This document shows positions 40,466 to 49,836 of a stretch of DNA of 51,697 nucleotides, in pieces. The DNA comes from UBA4742 sp037138595 (lineage in GTDB: Bacteria; Actinomycetota; Acidimicrobiia; Acidimicrobiales; Acidimicrobilacustridaceae). Made by a program: the position numbers and the translations under genes. The stretch is taken from NCBI GenBank assembly GCA_037138595.1, contig JBAXIB010000023.1, forward strand, positions 1 through 51,697. The letters are read 5' to 3'. Under the pieces are notes generated by a model that saw nothing but the letters and a program-made list of their open reading frames with translations, searched no databases and was not told the origin of the DNA. Numbering within the stretch: the first letter of the stretch is position 1; each line of letters starts with the position of its first letter.

Positions 40466-42070
40466 TCAACGCCCGCGGATATGAACCGACTCGGCCAATA
40501 GTTCTCTGGCATGCCGCTGTGCGGTAGCACTATCGGGTGAGCCGGAAAGCATCCGAGCGACCTCAACCACCCGGGCGGGAGCGTCAAGCACCACCGCAGT
40601 TGTCGTCGTTACGTCGTTCGCGACGGATTTCTGGACTTCGACTTGGGCATCTGCAAACGCTGCCACTTGTGCCAGATGAGTCACGACAAGTACCTGGTGT
40701 GTTAACCCAAGTGCCGCCAATGCACTTCCGACTGCGGTCGCAGCGGTACCACCAATGCCCGCATCGACCTCATCAAACACCAACGTCGGCGGTGCTTCCG
40801 ATAAAACCAGTCGAAGCGCCAACATTGCGCGCGCAAGTTCGCCACCTGATGCCGCCTTTGCAAGCGAGAGCGGCGGACTTCCAGGATTTGGAGCCAAGAG
40901 AAATGTCACGTCATCGCCAGGATCCTCACCAACCTCAACAACCATCCGAGCCTTCGGCATCGCAAGATCAACAAGATGTCCAACTGTTGCCTCAGCCAAC
41001 AAGGGCGCGCACTTTCGACGCTCGCTTCCGACGAGTTGTTCGATGTCCCGAAGTTCTTTGAACGCCTCGTCGCGAAGTGCGTCAAGCTCGGTCGCCCGCG
41101 CCTCACGACCAGCGAGTTCCGCTAGTCGGTTTTCGGCGTCGATACGAAAACTCATGACATCGGCGAGGGATTCGCCGTACTTCCGTCGCAATTCGAACAA
41201 CAGTCGTCGACGTTGCCGCACGGCATCTTGGCGCTGCGGATCCTGAGCAATCCCCTCACCTATTGCCCGCACATCCGACGCGATATCAGCAACTTCGGAT
41301 GCGACGTCTCGCAGACGCCCCACGAGATGCTCGAAGGGCCGCTGACCGTCAAGCGCCGCGATCGCGCGACCGAGGTGGGAACCAGCCGCGTCATCAACAT
41401 CAAGCGCGCCAAGCGCAAGCAGCGCTGCATCTTGGAATGCCAAGGCGCCGGCCAGAAGATCTTCTTCTGCTTCGAGTTGTGAGTCTTCATTCTCGTCAAC
41501 CACGTTGGCGTCGGCGAGTTCATCCACCTGAAACCGCAACAGGTCAACTTCTCTCGCCCGATCACGATCGTCTCCGCCGAGTAATGCCCGCTCGGCATCA
41601 ATGGTCGCGACATTCTCGCGAGCGGCCAACAATGGCCCGAGGTCAATCGATCCAAAACGATCGAGAGCGCGCCGCTGCACGGTCGTCAAGAGCAACGATT
41701 GATGCTCATGCTGACCGTGAAGGTCAACCAACTCCTCGCCGATGTCGGCCAGAGCCGTCGCAGTGGCGAGGCTGCCATCGATATAGGCACGAGAGCGACC
41801 TTCAACCGGGACTACCCGACGAAGCACCACGTCACGGGCTCGAGGATTATCGGGCGCTCCGATCAGGAATCGCCCCTCGACCGATGCCTCGGCGCAACCA
41901 TGGCGAACCATCGATCCGTCAGCCCGACCACCCATCAGTAATGCGATTGCCTCAACAATGAGCGTCTTTCCTGCGCCAGTCTCGCCCGTTACTGCGGTCA
42001 TCCCAGCGCCAAGCACGATCGACAGTTCATTAATCACTCCAAGATCACGAACCGATAACTCAAGCAACAT
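40466..42070 (-). CDS. recN: DNA repair protein RecN
   Basis: A 534-residue SMC-like ATPase of double-strand break repair. Walker A GETGAGKT is at 29-36, with DLHGQHEHQSLL near 115-126. A coiled-coil middle (about 150-360) precedes SLAKAASGGELARAMLALRL (ABC signature) and TLVFDEVDAGIGG (Walker B). Slightly shorter than E. coli RecN. It follows nadK by 31 bases, as in most actinobacteria (tlyA-nadK-recN). The 102 bases between recN and pyrG hold no gene. Confidence 0.96.
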   Translation of the reverse strand: MLLELSVRDLGVINELSIVLGAGMTAVTGETGAGKTLIVEAIALLMGGRADGSMVRHGCAEASVEGRFLIGAPDNPRARDVVLRRVVPVEGRSRAYIDGSLATATALADIGEELVDLHGQHEHQSLLLTTVQRRALDRFGSIDLGPLLAARENVATIDAERALLGGDDRDRAREVDLLRFQVDELADANVVDENEDSQLEAEEDLLAGALAFQDAALLALGALDVDDAAGSHLGRAIAALDGQRPFEHLVGRLRDVASEVADIASDVRAIGEGIAQDPQRQDAVRQRRRLLFELRRKYGESLADVMSFRIDAENRLAELAGREARATELDALRDEAFKELRDIEQLVGSERRKCAPLLAEATVGHLVDLAMPKARMVVEVGEDPGDDVTFLLAPNPGSPPLSLAKAASGGELARAMLALRLVLSEAPPTLVFDEVDAGIGGTAATAVGSALAALGLTHQVLVVTHLAQVAAFADAQVEVQKSVANDVTTTTAVVLDAPARVVEVARMLSGSPDSATAQRHARELLAESVHIRGR

Positions 42071-42101
42071 CAGCTAGCCGATCGTGGTTGGACCAGATGA
42101 T

Positions 42102-42953
42102 TCATCGGTCATTCAGGCCAAACTTGGCCTTCAAAATCCGGTGAAAATCGCGAGGTCCAAACGTGACCAATCGCGCCGCATGGGTTGACGCGCTGCACGC
42201 TATTCCGGCGCCTGGAGCCAATTCGGCAATGGTACGTCCGTCAACGGCGAGGCGAGCCGGGTAATGACCGCTCACGACAATCTGCAACGTTGTCTCAGGT
42301 TCAAGAACCAGGGATCGATCGAACAACATGTGAGGAGATACGGGAGTGACAATGATGGCTCGATGGGTCGGCGCAACGATTGGTCCACGTGCCGACAAGT
42401 TGTACGCGGTCGAACCAGTGGGGGTGGCCACAATCAGACCATCTGCTGCATACGGCGTGAATACCTGACCGTCGATACTGACATCGAGTCGCACAGTGGG
42501 CCCTTGAGTGGTCTTTTCGAGCACGGCCTCATTCAATGCAACTACTGAGTCGAGTTCCAAGTCTCCGGTACCAGAGACCGAAAGCAACATTCGTTCCTCG
42601 ATCTCAAAATCAGCAGCAAGAAAACGCTCGAGCGCGTCCCAAACACCAGCTGGTTCAACTTCGGTGAGATAACCGAGTTGGCCAAGATTCACTCCGATGA
42701 CTGGCACATTCGACCTCGACACGAGGTGAACGGCCCGGAGCATGGAGCCATCGCCGCCGAGGCTCACCGCCACATCAAGGACACTGGCAAATTCAGAATC
42801 GGCGACTCCGTTACTCGAAAGACTCGCTCGCTGTGCATCAGCGATCGGGAGGCACACTTTGTGACCGTTTGCTTCCATCCGCTGCACAATTTCGGCCGCG
42901 AGCGCAAATGCTTCCGGGCGTTCGTGATGGACAACCAATCCGAATGTCGCCAT
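42102..42953 (-). CDS. nadK: NAD kinase
   Basis: A 283-residue kinase making NADP from NAD with ATP or polyphosphate. GGDGS is at 66-70. VPVIGVNLGQLGYL, the ALNEAVLEK NE motif, DGLIVATPTGSTAYNLSA and ITPVSPHML-type signatures are visible. ATG at 42953 was chosen because it follows the tlyA stop by one base; the frame opens at a TTG at 42962 inside tlyA. Confidence 0.96.
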   Translation of the reverse strand: MATFGLVVHHERPEAFALAAEIVQRMEANGHKVCLPIADAQRASLSSNGVADSEFASVLDVAVSLGGDGSMLRAVHLVSRSNVPVIGVNLGQLGYLTEVEPAGVWDALERFLAADFEIEERMLLSVSGTGDLELDSVVALNEAVLEKTTQGPTVRLDVSIDGQVFTPYAADGLIVATPTGSTAYNLSARGPIVAPTHRAIIVTPVSPHMLFDRSLVLEPETTLQIVVSGHYPARLAVDGRTIAELAPGAGIACSASTHAARLVTFGPRDFHRILKAKFGLNDR

Positions 42954-42954
42954 C

Positions 42955-43779
42955 TCAGCCAATCACCTTCGATGCAATGGCATTCAGTGCCTCAGTAACC
43001 GCTACATTCGCCATCAGCTGATGGTCGGCTGGAGCAGTCAGACCGGGCCGAGCGTAAATCAGGAACTCGACGTTGCCGTCAGTCCCGGTGATTGGCGATG
43101 CCATGGCACCTATGATGGCGGCTCCGCGAGCTTCGAACGCGGACATGGCTGACAACAACACATCAAGCCATACCTGAGGGTCAGACACAATGCCTCTTCC
43201 TTTGGCCACGATCTCCCGTCCAGCTTCGAACTGAGGCTTCACGAGCGTCACGAATTGACCCGAGTGTTTGACAACGCCCAGCAACGCATCGAGCACTACC
43301 GCCAGAGAAATGAACGAGAGGTCTGCGGTAATCACATCAACCGGCAGGCCCACGATGCCTGGGTCTAGCGAGCGCACGTTAGTGCGATCGACGACCCGAA
43401 CTCTATCGTCCGAAGCAATGCGTTCGTGCAGCTGGCCATATCCGACGTCGACGGCAAACACCTCGATCGCTCCGCGCTGCAGGAGGCAATCGCAAAATCC
43501 ACCTGTCGACGCTCCCGCGTCAAGAACACGAAGACCTGCGACATCAACTGAAAAACGGTCCAACGCAGCATCCAACTTTGCACCGGCACGACTTACAAAC
43601 CGAGGCCCTGGCCCTTGCACAACAAGCGACTCGCCCGCCGCAACAAGACGTGCTGGCTTATCGGCCACGACCCCACCGGCAAGAACACGTCCAGCGGCAA
43701 TGTCTTGTTGCGCCCGCTCACGACTTGGAGCGAGTCCCCGTCGAACGAGTTCGGAATCCAGCCGACGACGGGGAGTCAT
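42955..43779 (-). CDS. tlyA: TlyA family rRNA 2-O-methyltransferase
   Basis: A 274-residue protein with an N-terminal S4 domain (about 6-62; RLDSELVRRGLAPSRERAQQ) and an FtsJ-like SAM-dependent methyltransferase domain. VSRAGAKLDAAL carries the first catalytic Lys, LDAGASTGGFCDCLLQ is the SAM loop, and the ADLSFIS Asp and LVKPQFEAGRE Lys follow. In mycobacteria TlyA methylates 16S and 23S rRNA and affects capreomycin sensitivity. The position before nadK-recN is conserved. Confidence 0.95.
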   Translation of the reverse strand: MTPRRRLDSELVRRGLAPSRERAQQDIAAGRVLAGGVVADKPARLVAAGESLVVQGPGPRFVSRAGAKLDAALDRFSVDVAGLRVLDAGASTGGFCDCLLQRGAIEVFAVDVGYGQLHERIASDDRVRVVDRTNVRSLDPGIVGLPVDVITADLSFISLAVVLDALLGVVKHSGQFVTLVKPQFEAGREIVAKGRGIVSDPQVWLDVLLSAMSAFEARGAAIIGAMASPITGTDGNVEFLIYARPGLTAPADHQLMANVAVTEALNAIASKVIG

Positions 43780-43813
43780 CGCAGCCGCGTCGAGAAGCGC
43801 TCTGAGCGGATAC

Positions 43814-44236
43814 TCAGCCTGCCGATCGAGAAGTCGCCGGAGTCTTCTTGGCGGCAGTCATCTTCGCCGGAGTCTTCTTGGCGGCAGTCTTCTTGGCGGC
43901 CGCTTTTGGGGCTAGTGGTTGTGCGCGTCGAGGCGACAGACGATTGAGTTTCGCCATGCGCTTTTCGAGCTGCTCAAGATCGGTTCGAATTCCAACGATT
44001 TGGGCACGAAGTTCGGTCTCGATCACTTCAACAAGGCGTTCTCCGGCAGACCTGCTGCGTTCAAGCACGTCTTGGACCATCTGCTGCGCTTGCCGCGCCT
44101 GATCCTCTGAGGTCTTGCTCATCTGTTCAGATGCACGGTTGATTTGACCTAATACCTGATCCAGCGCATCTTGCGCTCGCGCCACAGCATCGGCTCCAAC
44201 TTCGCGCGAGCGGCTAAGAAAATCGTTTTCTGCCAT
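43814..44236 (-). CDS. Coiled-coil protein with lysine-rich tail
   Basis: A 140-residue protein. Residues about 5-95 are predicted coiled coil, rich in Ala, Gln, Glu and Arg. Residues about 105-140 are a basic tail of AAKKT/PAKKT units, encoded by a 26-base perfect direct repeat (43834-43859 and 43864-43889). The tail resembles those of histone-like or phasin-like proteins and could bind nucleic acid or polyphosphate. It lies between the HAD phosphatase and tlyA, where mycobacteria have a short unknown gene (Rv1693). TAGTCT is six bases before the ATG. Function unknown. Confidence 0.75.
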   Translation of the reverse strand: MAENDFLSRSREVGADAVARAQDALDQVLGQINRASEQMSKTSEDQARQAQQMVQDVLERSRSAGERLVEVIETELRAQIVGIRTDLEQLEKRMAKLNRLSPRRAQPLAPKAAAKKTAAKKTPAKMTAAKKTPATSRSAG

Positions 44237-44242
44237 GTGGCG

Positions 44243-44248
44243 AGACTA
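44243..44248 (-). promoter_or_regulatory. Candidate -10 box for the coiled-coil gene
   Basis: TAGTCT lies six bases before the ATG at 44236. Confidence 0.4.
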
Positions 44249-44291
44249 GGCGCGCCTCGGTCAAGACACCAGAGCCAACCACAGGAAAAGG

Positions 44292-45053
44292 CTACTGATC
44301 GCCGACCAGCCGATTCACAAGTGTAAGGAGGTCAACCGCGGACACATCAGGCTGGGGCTCAACTGGCAAGTCCGATTCCGATGTCACACCGGAATACACC
44401 AATCCAAATTGAAAGCCGAGGGCACGTGCTAAGCGCCCGTCGGTATCTGCTCGATCGCCGACAACCGTTCCACTCGAACCGGCGAGACGCCTCAGTAACG
44501 CAACCATTGGCCCGTAAGGCTTCCCAGCGATGACCGGAAGAACGCCGCTCGCAGCCACCACCGCCGCAAGGATTGCGCCCGCACCTGGTAAGAGGCCGTT
44601 CGATCCGGGATACGTCATGTCATCATTGGTGGCTATCAACCGCGCTCCGGACTGCAACGCAGTACAGGCATGGCTCAATCGCTGATAATCGAATTCGACG
44701 TGCAGTCCGACCATGACCGCATTGACGTCGGTGACCGATTGAACCGCGTCGATTGCCTCGGCGCCGCGACCAACCACCGCTTCGGTGATGCCCGGCCCGC
44801 CGCAGACCAAGATGCGCTCACCTGGCTCAATGAGCGTGGCAGCCGCCATCGGCGACGTCACCAACTCATCGAACGGGTCAATCCCATGGCGATGAAGTTT
44901 TTCGACCATGGCCTGGTGGGTTGAGCGAGCATTATTTGAAACGAACCAAACGGTCTCGCCGACTTCCCGCAGTCGCTCAACGGACTGAACTGCTCCGGCG
45001 ATAGGCGTGTCGCCTCGCCACACAACCCCATCAAGGTCCAAAAGCCACGCCAT
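44292..45053 (-). CDS. HAD-IIA family phosphatase
   Basis: A 253-residue HAD hydrolase with the C2a cap. LLDLDGVVW (Asp6 nucleophile, Asp8), FVSNNARST (motif II), the GKPYGPM lysine region (motif III) and VGDRADTDGRLA (motif IV) are all present. The family includes glycerol-3-phosphate and 4-nitrophenyl phosphatases; the M. tuberculosis gene at this position (Rv1692) is described as a glycerol-3-phosphate phosphatase, so a lipid-recycling role is likely. It is divergent from the DUF1015 gene. Confidence 0.9.
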   Translation of the reverse strand: MAWLLDLDGVVWRGDTPIAGAVQSVERLREVGETVWFVSNNARSTHQAMVEKLHRHGIDPFDELVTSPMAAATLIEPGERILVCGGPGITEAVVGRGAEAIDAVQSVTDVNAVMVGLHVEFDYQRLSHACTALQSGARLIATNDDMTYPGSNGLLPGAGAILAAVVAASGVLPVIAGKPYGPMVALLRRLAGSSGTVVGDRADTDGRLARALGFQFGLVYSGVTSESDLPVEPQPDVSAVDLLTLVNRLVGDQ

Positions 45054-45136
45054 GAGGACGCATCGTTACACGGAAACGGTGCACGCACGCTGTAGGGGCC
45101 GACTCCGACTGCTCAGCGGTCTGATAAGCCTAAGGC

Positions 45137-46330
45137 ATGCTTCGATTTCAACCCTTCCGCGGCGTCCGTTACGACACAAGGTTGGTGGACCTCGCCGATG
45201 TCACCGTGCCGCCCTACGACGTCATTCGAGATGATGATCGTGCCAACCTCGCCGCCCGGCACGTTGCGAGCGCAGTCGTCGTCGACCTCCCGACTACCGG
45301 AACCGACGTTTACGCCGAAGCTGCGCGCCAATTCGCCGAATGGCTGAGGGACGGCACGTTGATTCGCGACAGCAGGCCTTGTTTTTACGGTTATCGAATG
45401 AGTCATTCCGATGAGCATGGAAATCCTCGACATACCACCGGTGTTTTCGGCGCACTCGCTCTTTCTCATCCAGGAGAAGGCGGCATCCTCCCCCACGAAC
45501 AGACAACGCCAAAGGCAAAAAGTGATCGTCTGAGTTTGATGCAGGCAACCCAAGCAAACCTTTCGGCTGTTTGGGGCCTATCGGCTTCGGAGGGCCTCAC
45601 CAACGCCATCAATCCGCAGGACGCTACCGTTGTCTCGTGGACCGATGAAGTCGGCGTTCAGCACAGTTTCTGGACCATCTCGAATGAAAAACAGATCGAC
45701 ACCATTGCTCGCATCGCTGATGAGGCACCGGTCTTAATCGCAGATGGACACCATCGCTACGAAACTGCGCTGACCTATCGCGACGAAGTTTTCGTCGCCA
45801 CCTCTGCCAACCTTCCCGGCCGCGAAGCGGTACTCGTATACCTCGTTGAATTGACCGACGACGAGCTCTCGGTATTGCCAATACATCGCTTGATCTCAGG
45901 CTTACCCGATGACTTTGATTTCAAACCCGCACTTGCCCCGTACTTCGACTTGGAACCAGCGGGAGCGATTGATTCAGACATCTTGGATGAGATGGATCAA
46001 CAGAGCGCGCTCACGTTGGTACTGCCAGACGAAGCGTGGTTCCTCGTTCCGCGCGCAGATGCTTTGGCCGAGGCGCGCGACCTCGATAGCAGTCGACTCG
46101 ATTTCGCATTGCAAGGTTTCCCTCCCCACCATCTCGAGTTTCAGCATGGAGTTGACCACGTTGTCGAACGGGTCGTTGCCCGCGAAGCACAAGGCGGATT
46201 CTTGTTACGGCCCGCGACAGTCGACCAGATCGTGGCTATTGCTCACGGCGGCGAACGAATGCCCCCAAAAACTACGTTTTTTTATCCAAAACCACGAACC
46301 GGTGTGATCTTTCGGATGCTCGATGAGTAA
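45137..46330 (+). CDS. DUF1015 family protein (SerK-like)
   Basis: A 397-residue protein of DUF1015. FQPFRGVRYD and VTVPPYDVI mark the N terminus, GILPHEQTTPKAKSDRL the middle, and ADGHHRYETAL the central conserved block. Some archaeal members (SerK) are free-serine kinases, and the fold is related to ParB/sulfiredoxin. Whether this protein phosphorylates serine is not known. It is a single plus-strand gene, divergent from the HAD gene and convergent with the aldolase. Confidence 0.85.
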   Translation: MLRFQPFRGVRYDTRLVDLADVTVPPYDVIRDDDRANLAARHVASAVVVDLPTTGTDVYAEAARQFAEWLRDGTLIRDSRPCFYGYRMSHSDEHGNPRHTTGVFGALALSHPGEGGILPHEQTTPKAKSDRLSLMQATQANLSAVWGLSASEGLTNAINPQDATVVSWTDEVGVQHSFWTISNEKQIDTIARIADEAPVLIADGHHRYETALTYRDEVFVATSANLPGREAVLVYLVELTDDELSVLPIHRLISGLPDDFDFKPALAPYFDLEPAGAIDSDILDEMDQQSALTLVLPDEAWFLVPRADALAEARDLDSSRLDFALQGFPPHHLEFQHGVDHVVERVVAREAQGGFLLRPATVDQIVAIAHGGERMPPKTTFFYPKPRTGVIFRMLDE

Positions 46331-46348
46331 CGCAGTATTCCTTCGCAC

Positions 46349-46365
46349 CGGCGTTCAAAGCGCCG
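46349..46365. terminator. Possible hairpin between convergent genes
   Basis: CGGCGTT-CAA-AGCGCCG forms seven pairs with one G-T, in the 60-base gap between the DUF1015 and aldolase stops. There is no T-run. Confidence 0.3.
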
Positions 46366-46390
46366 AGGCAATACCTAACGAAACCGACAA

Positions 46391-47446
46391 TCAGGCGACG
46401 GTGACCGACTCAGCGAGATACACATCTTGGACGGCGTTAAGTAACTCAACGCCCTCGGCGGTTGGGCGCTGGAATGCTTTTCGTCCAGTAATGAGGCCCG
46501 TTCCACCAGCACGCTTATTGATAACTGCGGTACGAACGGCATCAGCGAGATCACTTTGCCCAGCAGACTCGCCGCCGGAATTGATAAGGCCAATGCGACC
46601 CATGTAACAGTTGGCGACCTGCCAACGAGCAAGGTCAATTGGGTGGTCGGTTACCAATTCGCTATAGACCAGCGGTGACGACTTGCCGAACCCCGGCAAC
46701 GCCGGATAACCGCCGTTGTTGGTCGGGAGTTTTTGCTTGATGATGTCGGCTTCGATCGTCACTCCGAGATGATTCGCTTGACCAGTCAGATCAGCTGAAG
46801 CGTGATAGTCGACGCCATCGACTTTGAACCCGTTATTGCGCAAGTAGCACCAAAGTACCGTGAACATCCCGAGTTCGTGGGCCCGTTGGAATGCTTCGCT
46901 CACCTCAATAATCTGACGGTGAGATTCGGGTGAACCGAAATAGATCGTGGCGCCAACACCAGCGGCACCGAGGTCATAGGCCTGGTCAACTGAGCCGTAC
47001 ATGATCTGGTCGAACTCATTCGGGTATGTCAGCAATTCATTGTGGTTGATTTTTACGATAAAGGGAATCTTGTGCGCGTACTGGCGCGAGCACATTCCAA
47101 GCACACCGAACGTGCTCGCTACCGCGTTGCATCCACCGTCAATGGCCAACTCCACGATGTTGCGCGGGTCAAAGTAACGGGGATTCGGAGCAAACGACGC
47201 GGCAGCTGAATGCTCAATGCCTTGGTCGACGGGAAGAATCGACACGTACCCGGTGCCAGCGAGACGACCGTGGTCGAACAACGCCTGCAGGTTGCGCAAA
47301 ACCTGAGGCGATCGATCAGTGTCTTTGTAGACGCGATCGACAATGTCGCCGCCTGGAAGCGTCAACTCATCTCGGCGGACACCAGTCGAAACATGCGACA
47401 GCAAGCTCTCCGCATCGGCACCCAATAAACCGTCGATATCAACCAT
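46391..47446 (-). CDS. Class I fructose-bisphosphate aldolase (FbaB/DhnA type)
   Basis: A 351-residue Schiff-base aldolase of the archaeal/bacterial DhnA family, which works without metal in glycolysis and gluconeogenesis. The family signature is visible in VSILPVDQGIEHS, ASTFGVLGM, PFIVKINHNELL, YGSVDQAYDLGAAGVGATIYFGS and GLINSGGES. The Schiff-base lysine was not assigned. GAGGAG lies about five bases before the ATG. It converges with the DUF1015 gene. Confidence 0.93.
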   Translation of the reverse strand: MVDIDGLLGADAESLLSHVSTGVRRDELTLPGGDIVDRVYKDTDRSPQVLRNLQALFDHGRLAGTGYVSILPVDQGIEHSAAASFAPNPRYFDPRNIVELAIDGGCNAVASTFGVLGMCSRQYAHKIPFIVKINHNELLTYPNEFDQIMYGSVDQAYDLGAAGVGATIYFGSPESHRQIIEVSEAFQRAHELGMFTVLWCYLRNNGFKVDGVDYHASADLTGQANHLGVTIEADIIKQKLPTNNGGYPALPGFGKSSPLVYSELVTDHPIDLARWQVANCYMGRIGLINSGGESAGQSDLADAVRTAVINKRAGGTGLITGRKAFQRPTAEGVELLNAVQDVYLAESVTVA

Positions 47447-47561
47447 GATGCTCCTCAGTGGGTTCTATTCACGTTCCGCGCTATCGGCCAGCTAGTGGCT
47501 CGATTACCACCTTCGCGTAGGCACGCCGAACCTGCCAATTTCCAAGCCTCAACGAATCGGC

Positions 47562-48398
47562 TTATGCCGATTCAAGCGTGCGCTTTCGTAACGAAACTAA
47601 GACCAAGCCCACTGCTACCAAAATCAATCCGGCACCCGAGACATAGCGGCCAACGCGATACCACTGCTCGATCGTTGCAAACGACAAGTTGGCAACCAAG
47701 GGTAAATAGGCGAGCGCTCGCATGAAGATCCCGATGATGCCAAGCACAACAGCCGTGCGACCGAGTCGGTTCGTAATATGGTCGATATGGGTCGTGACCC
47801 CGACGGCAATGAGGGCAAGTCCGATCGCCACCAAACTCTTGTCTAAGCGTGACCACCGACCGTCCGAGTGGGCAACTTCGAGATAACAGATCCCGGTCAT
47901 GAAGAATCCAACCGCGGCAAATGTCAGCGACTTGAACGATGCATGGATCGTCGTCAACGGATCTGACGTTCCTAGCTCAAGCTGCGCTTCTTTGCGGGCG
48001 ACGACCAAGAAAAGACTGAGCGAAATGAGCAAAAATGCCGCACCTTTGACGTTCCATTCGAATTGGACCCATGACACAACGTTGACGTTGGCTGGCTTCA
48101 TGGCATAGGGCAATTCAGCAAGCGCCCATGCCATCGAACCGATAATGCCAAGGATGACCGGCCAAAGTCCCAACCTATTCGCAAGATGATCGATGTAAGT
48201 TATGACGCCAATGGCAATCAACAAAGGCCCGAGCACCTCCATCACGAATACAAGTTGAGACGCATTCGTTGAGTGCAGCACCTCGCCAAGGCCGGCCAAC
48301 AAAAACCCCAATGCACCGACCGCCAGCGAAAAATACGAGGCGTGAACCGGTTCGATCGAACCGTCACCGGACGCAGGTGCCGAAGTTGTTGCCGTCAT
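47562..48398 (-). CDS. Membrane protein with internal duplication, unknown function
   Basis: A 278-residue protein with about eight hydrophobic helices in two tandem copies. Copy one (19-135) and copy two (152-270) both begin HAS and share EV-x-HS (GEVLHS; LEVAHS). They also share an ID-H-x-x-NRLG motif (IDHLANRLG; IDHITNRLG) and a following V-x-LGIIG and AL-x-x-LP. This suggests duplication of a four-helix unit. I do not recognise the family. The frame extends to 48485, but ATG at 48398 has GAGGAG seven bases upstream. A perfect hairpin lies just before that ribosome site. Confidence 0.75.
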   Translation of the reverse strand: MTATTSAPASGDGSIEPVHASYFSLAVGALGFLLAGLGEVLHSTNASQLVFVMEVLGPLLIAIGVITYIDHLANRLGLWPVILGIIGSMAWALAELPYAMKPANVNVVSWVQFEWNVKGAAFLLISLSLFLVVARKEAQLELGTSDPLTTIHASFKSLTFAAVGFFMTGICYLEVAHSDGRWSRLDKSLVAIGLALIAVGVTTHIDHITNRLGRTAVVLGIIGIFMRALAYLPLVANLSFATIEQWYRVGRYVSGAGLILVAVGLVLVSLRKRTLESA

Positions 48399-48413
48399 GG
48401 CTATCTCCTCACG

Positions 48414-48431
48414 GTTCGCATCGGTGCGAAC
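48414..48431 (-). promoter_or_regulatory. Hairpin next to the ribosome binding site of the duplicated membrane protein
   Basis: GTTCGCA-CCGA-TGCGAAC on the minus strand is a perfect seven-pair stem with a four-base loop. It ends 15 bases before the ATG, right beside GAGGAG, so it could control translation or be a protein-binding operator. Confidence 0.4.
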
Positions 48432-48529
48432 AACGGTCAGAAGATAGTGGTCAGCTACGTGCGGAATCGGGATACCAACGACCATTCTTGGCTGCGCAGT
48501 CAGGCTGGCTACGCGGTCAGGCTGACCAA

Positions 48530-48549
48530 GCGCTGATTCTGTTCAGCGC
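48530..48549. repeat. Inverted repeat spanning the TPR gene stop
   Basis: GCGCTGA and TCAGCGC pair over seven bases with a six-base loop. The repeat includes the stop codon at 48543-48545. It is followed by no T-run on either strand. Confidence 0.35.
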
Positions 48550-49778
48550 AGAGCTCGTAGTCGAAGTCGCACGTCGGCGAACCCCGGGTCAAGTTCATCC
48601 AACCGGCCGAAAAGCTGACGCGCTCGCGCAACGTCACCGGCGCGTTCGTACAAATCTGCGAGTGCATAGCCACGACGCAAATGATGTTCCTGCGATCGAC
48701 GAGGCATTCGCCAACCTTGTTCAAGAACACGTATCGCACCCTGCAAATCGCCACCATCAGCGAGCGAACCGGCGTACACGATTCGTCCCTCAACCATCAG
48801 TTCTGCATTCGGCGACGCACTTCGAAGTTCGTGCCAAAGCTCCTCAACCATCGCTTGATCACCGAGAGCACGATAACAATCGGCCAGCACCGGATGCTGT
48901 TCGGTCGTGCCAGTTAGTAGGCGAAATGCCTCCAACTCTTTGATGGCCAATTTCCATTTTCCCTGCCGATACAGGGTAAGGCCGTACAACTCACGCGCAT
49001 CAGCAACCCGAGGCGCTTCGTCAACGAGCTTGCGTAAGATTCGAGCCGAATCCATGTAGCGCTCGGCATCGTAAGTGCGCGTCGCGTCCTTCAACCGCTG
49101 TTCAAGGCGCGGGGCTCGCAGCGAGCCCACCGACCGGTTCAACTCTTTGCGAACCTCATCTTCTAGTTCGATGTCTTCATCAATAACCCCGCGACGCCCA
49201 CGTGAAACTGCAGAATTCGCTTCATCGCGCACTTCATCAACTCGAACCCACTCATCGATCGCACGATCGGGTGGACCATGACGTTCTGCTTCCTCACGAG
49301 CCGCCTCCATGACCTCACGCCAAGTCGATGAAGCGCCAGAGCCGCCTTCTTCGATCCGGCCAGCGGCGCGACGCGCCAGGCCACCCCACTTGGGATCACC
49401 GGCGAGATAGGGCTCACTCGGGGACCGACGTGAAGATCCAGACCGGCGACCAGCATTCGGGCGATCAGTCGATTGAGAACTGCTGCGAGCACTTGACCGC
49501 GAATTCGAACGGGAACTCGAACGGGAACTCGACCGCGAGCTCGGCGCTGACCGCGAGCTCGACCGCGAACTGGAACGGCGACTGGACCGCTCACCGCCTA
49601 CCGAGTCGTCGTGTGATGGACGAGAAGAACTTCGCCGCGACGAAGAGCCACTGCGCGACGAGGAACCACCAGCTCGGCTAGCCGGTTGCGATCTGCTCGA
49701 CGAACCTTTTGAGGCTCCTGCCGAGCGGCGCGAACTGGTTCCGGAGCGCCGGGGCGAACCGGAAGTAGAAGAAGACAT
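48543..49778 (-). CDS. TPR protein with RS-rich N-terminal region
   Basis: A protein of about 411 residues. Residues 1-121 are almost only Ser and Arg with some Gly (SRSSSRSSSRSNSRSS style), resembling eukaryotic RS domains and other RNA-binding tails. Residues about 122-240 are charged and helical; residues about 240-411 are tetratricopeptide-like repeats (VADARELYGLTLYRQGKWKLAIKELEAF, RRGYALADLYERAGDVARARQLFGRL). It starts just after the rRNA operon terminator. TACGAT seven bases before ATG 49778 supports that start over 49787. A role in RNA or ribosome assembly is an inference from composition and position. Confidence 0.78.
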   Translation of the reverse strand: MSSSTSGSPRRSGTSSRRSAGASKGSSSRSQPASRAGGSSSRSGSSSRRSSSRPSHDDSVGGERSSRRSSSRSSSRSAPSSRSSSRSSSRSNSRSSARSSSQSTDRPNAGRRSGSSRRSPSEPYLAGDPKWGGLARRAAGRIEEGGSGASSTWREVMEAAREEAERHGPPDRAIDEWVRVDEVRDEANSAVSRGRRGVIDEDIELEDEVRKELNRSVGSLRAPRLEQRLKDATRTYDAERYMDSARILRKLVDEAPRVADARELYGLTLYRQGKWKLAIKELEAFRLLTGTTEQHPVLADCYRALGDQAMVEELWHELRSASPNAELMVEGRIVYAGSLADGGDLQGAIRVLEQGWRMPRRSQEHHLRRGYALADLYERAGDVARARQLFGRLDELDPGFADVRLRLRALR

Positions 49779-49785
49779 CGCGGCC

Positions 49786-49791
49786 ATCGTA
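49786..49791 (-). promoter_or_regulatory. Candidate -10 box for the TPR gene
   Basis: TACGAT lies seven bases before ATG 49778. It overlaps the alternative ATG at 49787. Confidence 0.4.
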
Positions 49792-49836
49792 CCGGACGAA
49801 CGTAAGTACAAAATCGAGTTCGGGCCATAAACGACA

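Noticed and set aside
49455..49760. Repetitive DNA first taken for a satellite or CRISPR-like array
   Set aside because: It is codon-level low complexity of the RS region; there are no fixed spacers or repeats.
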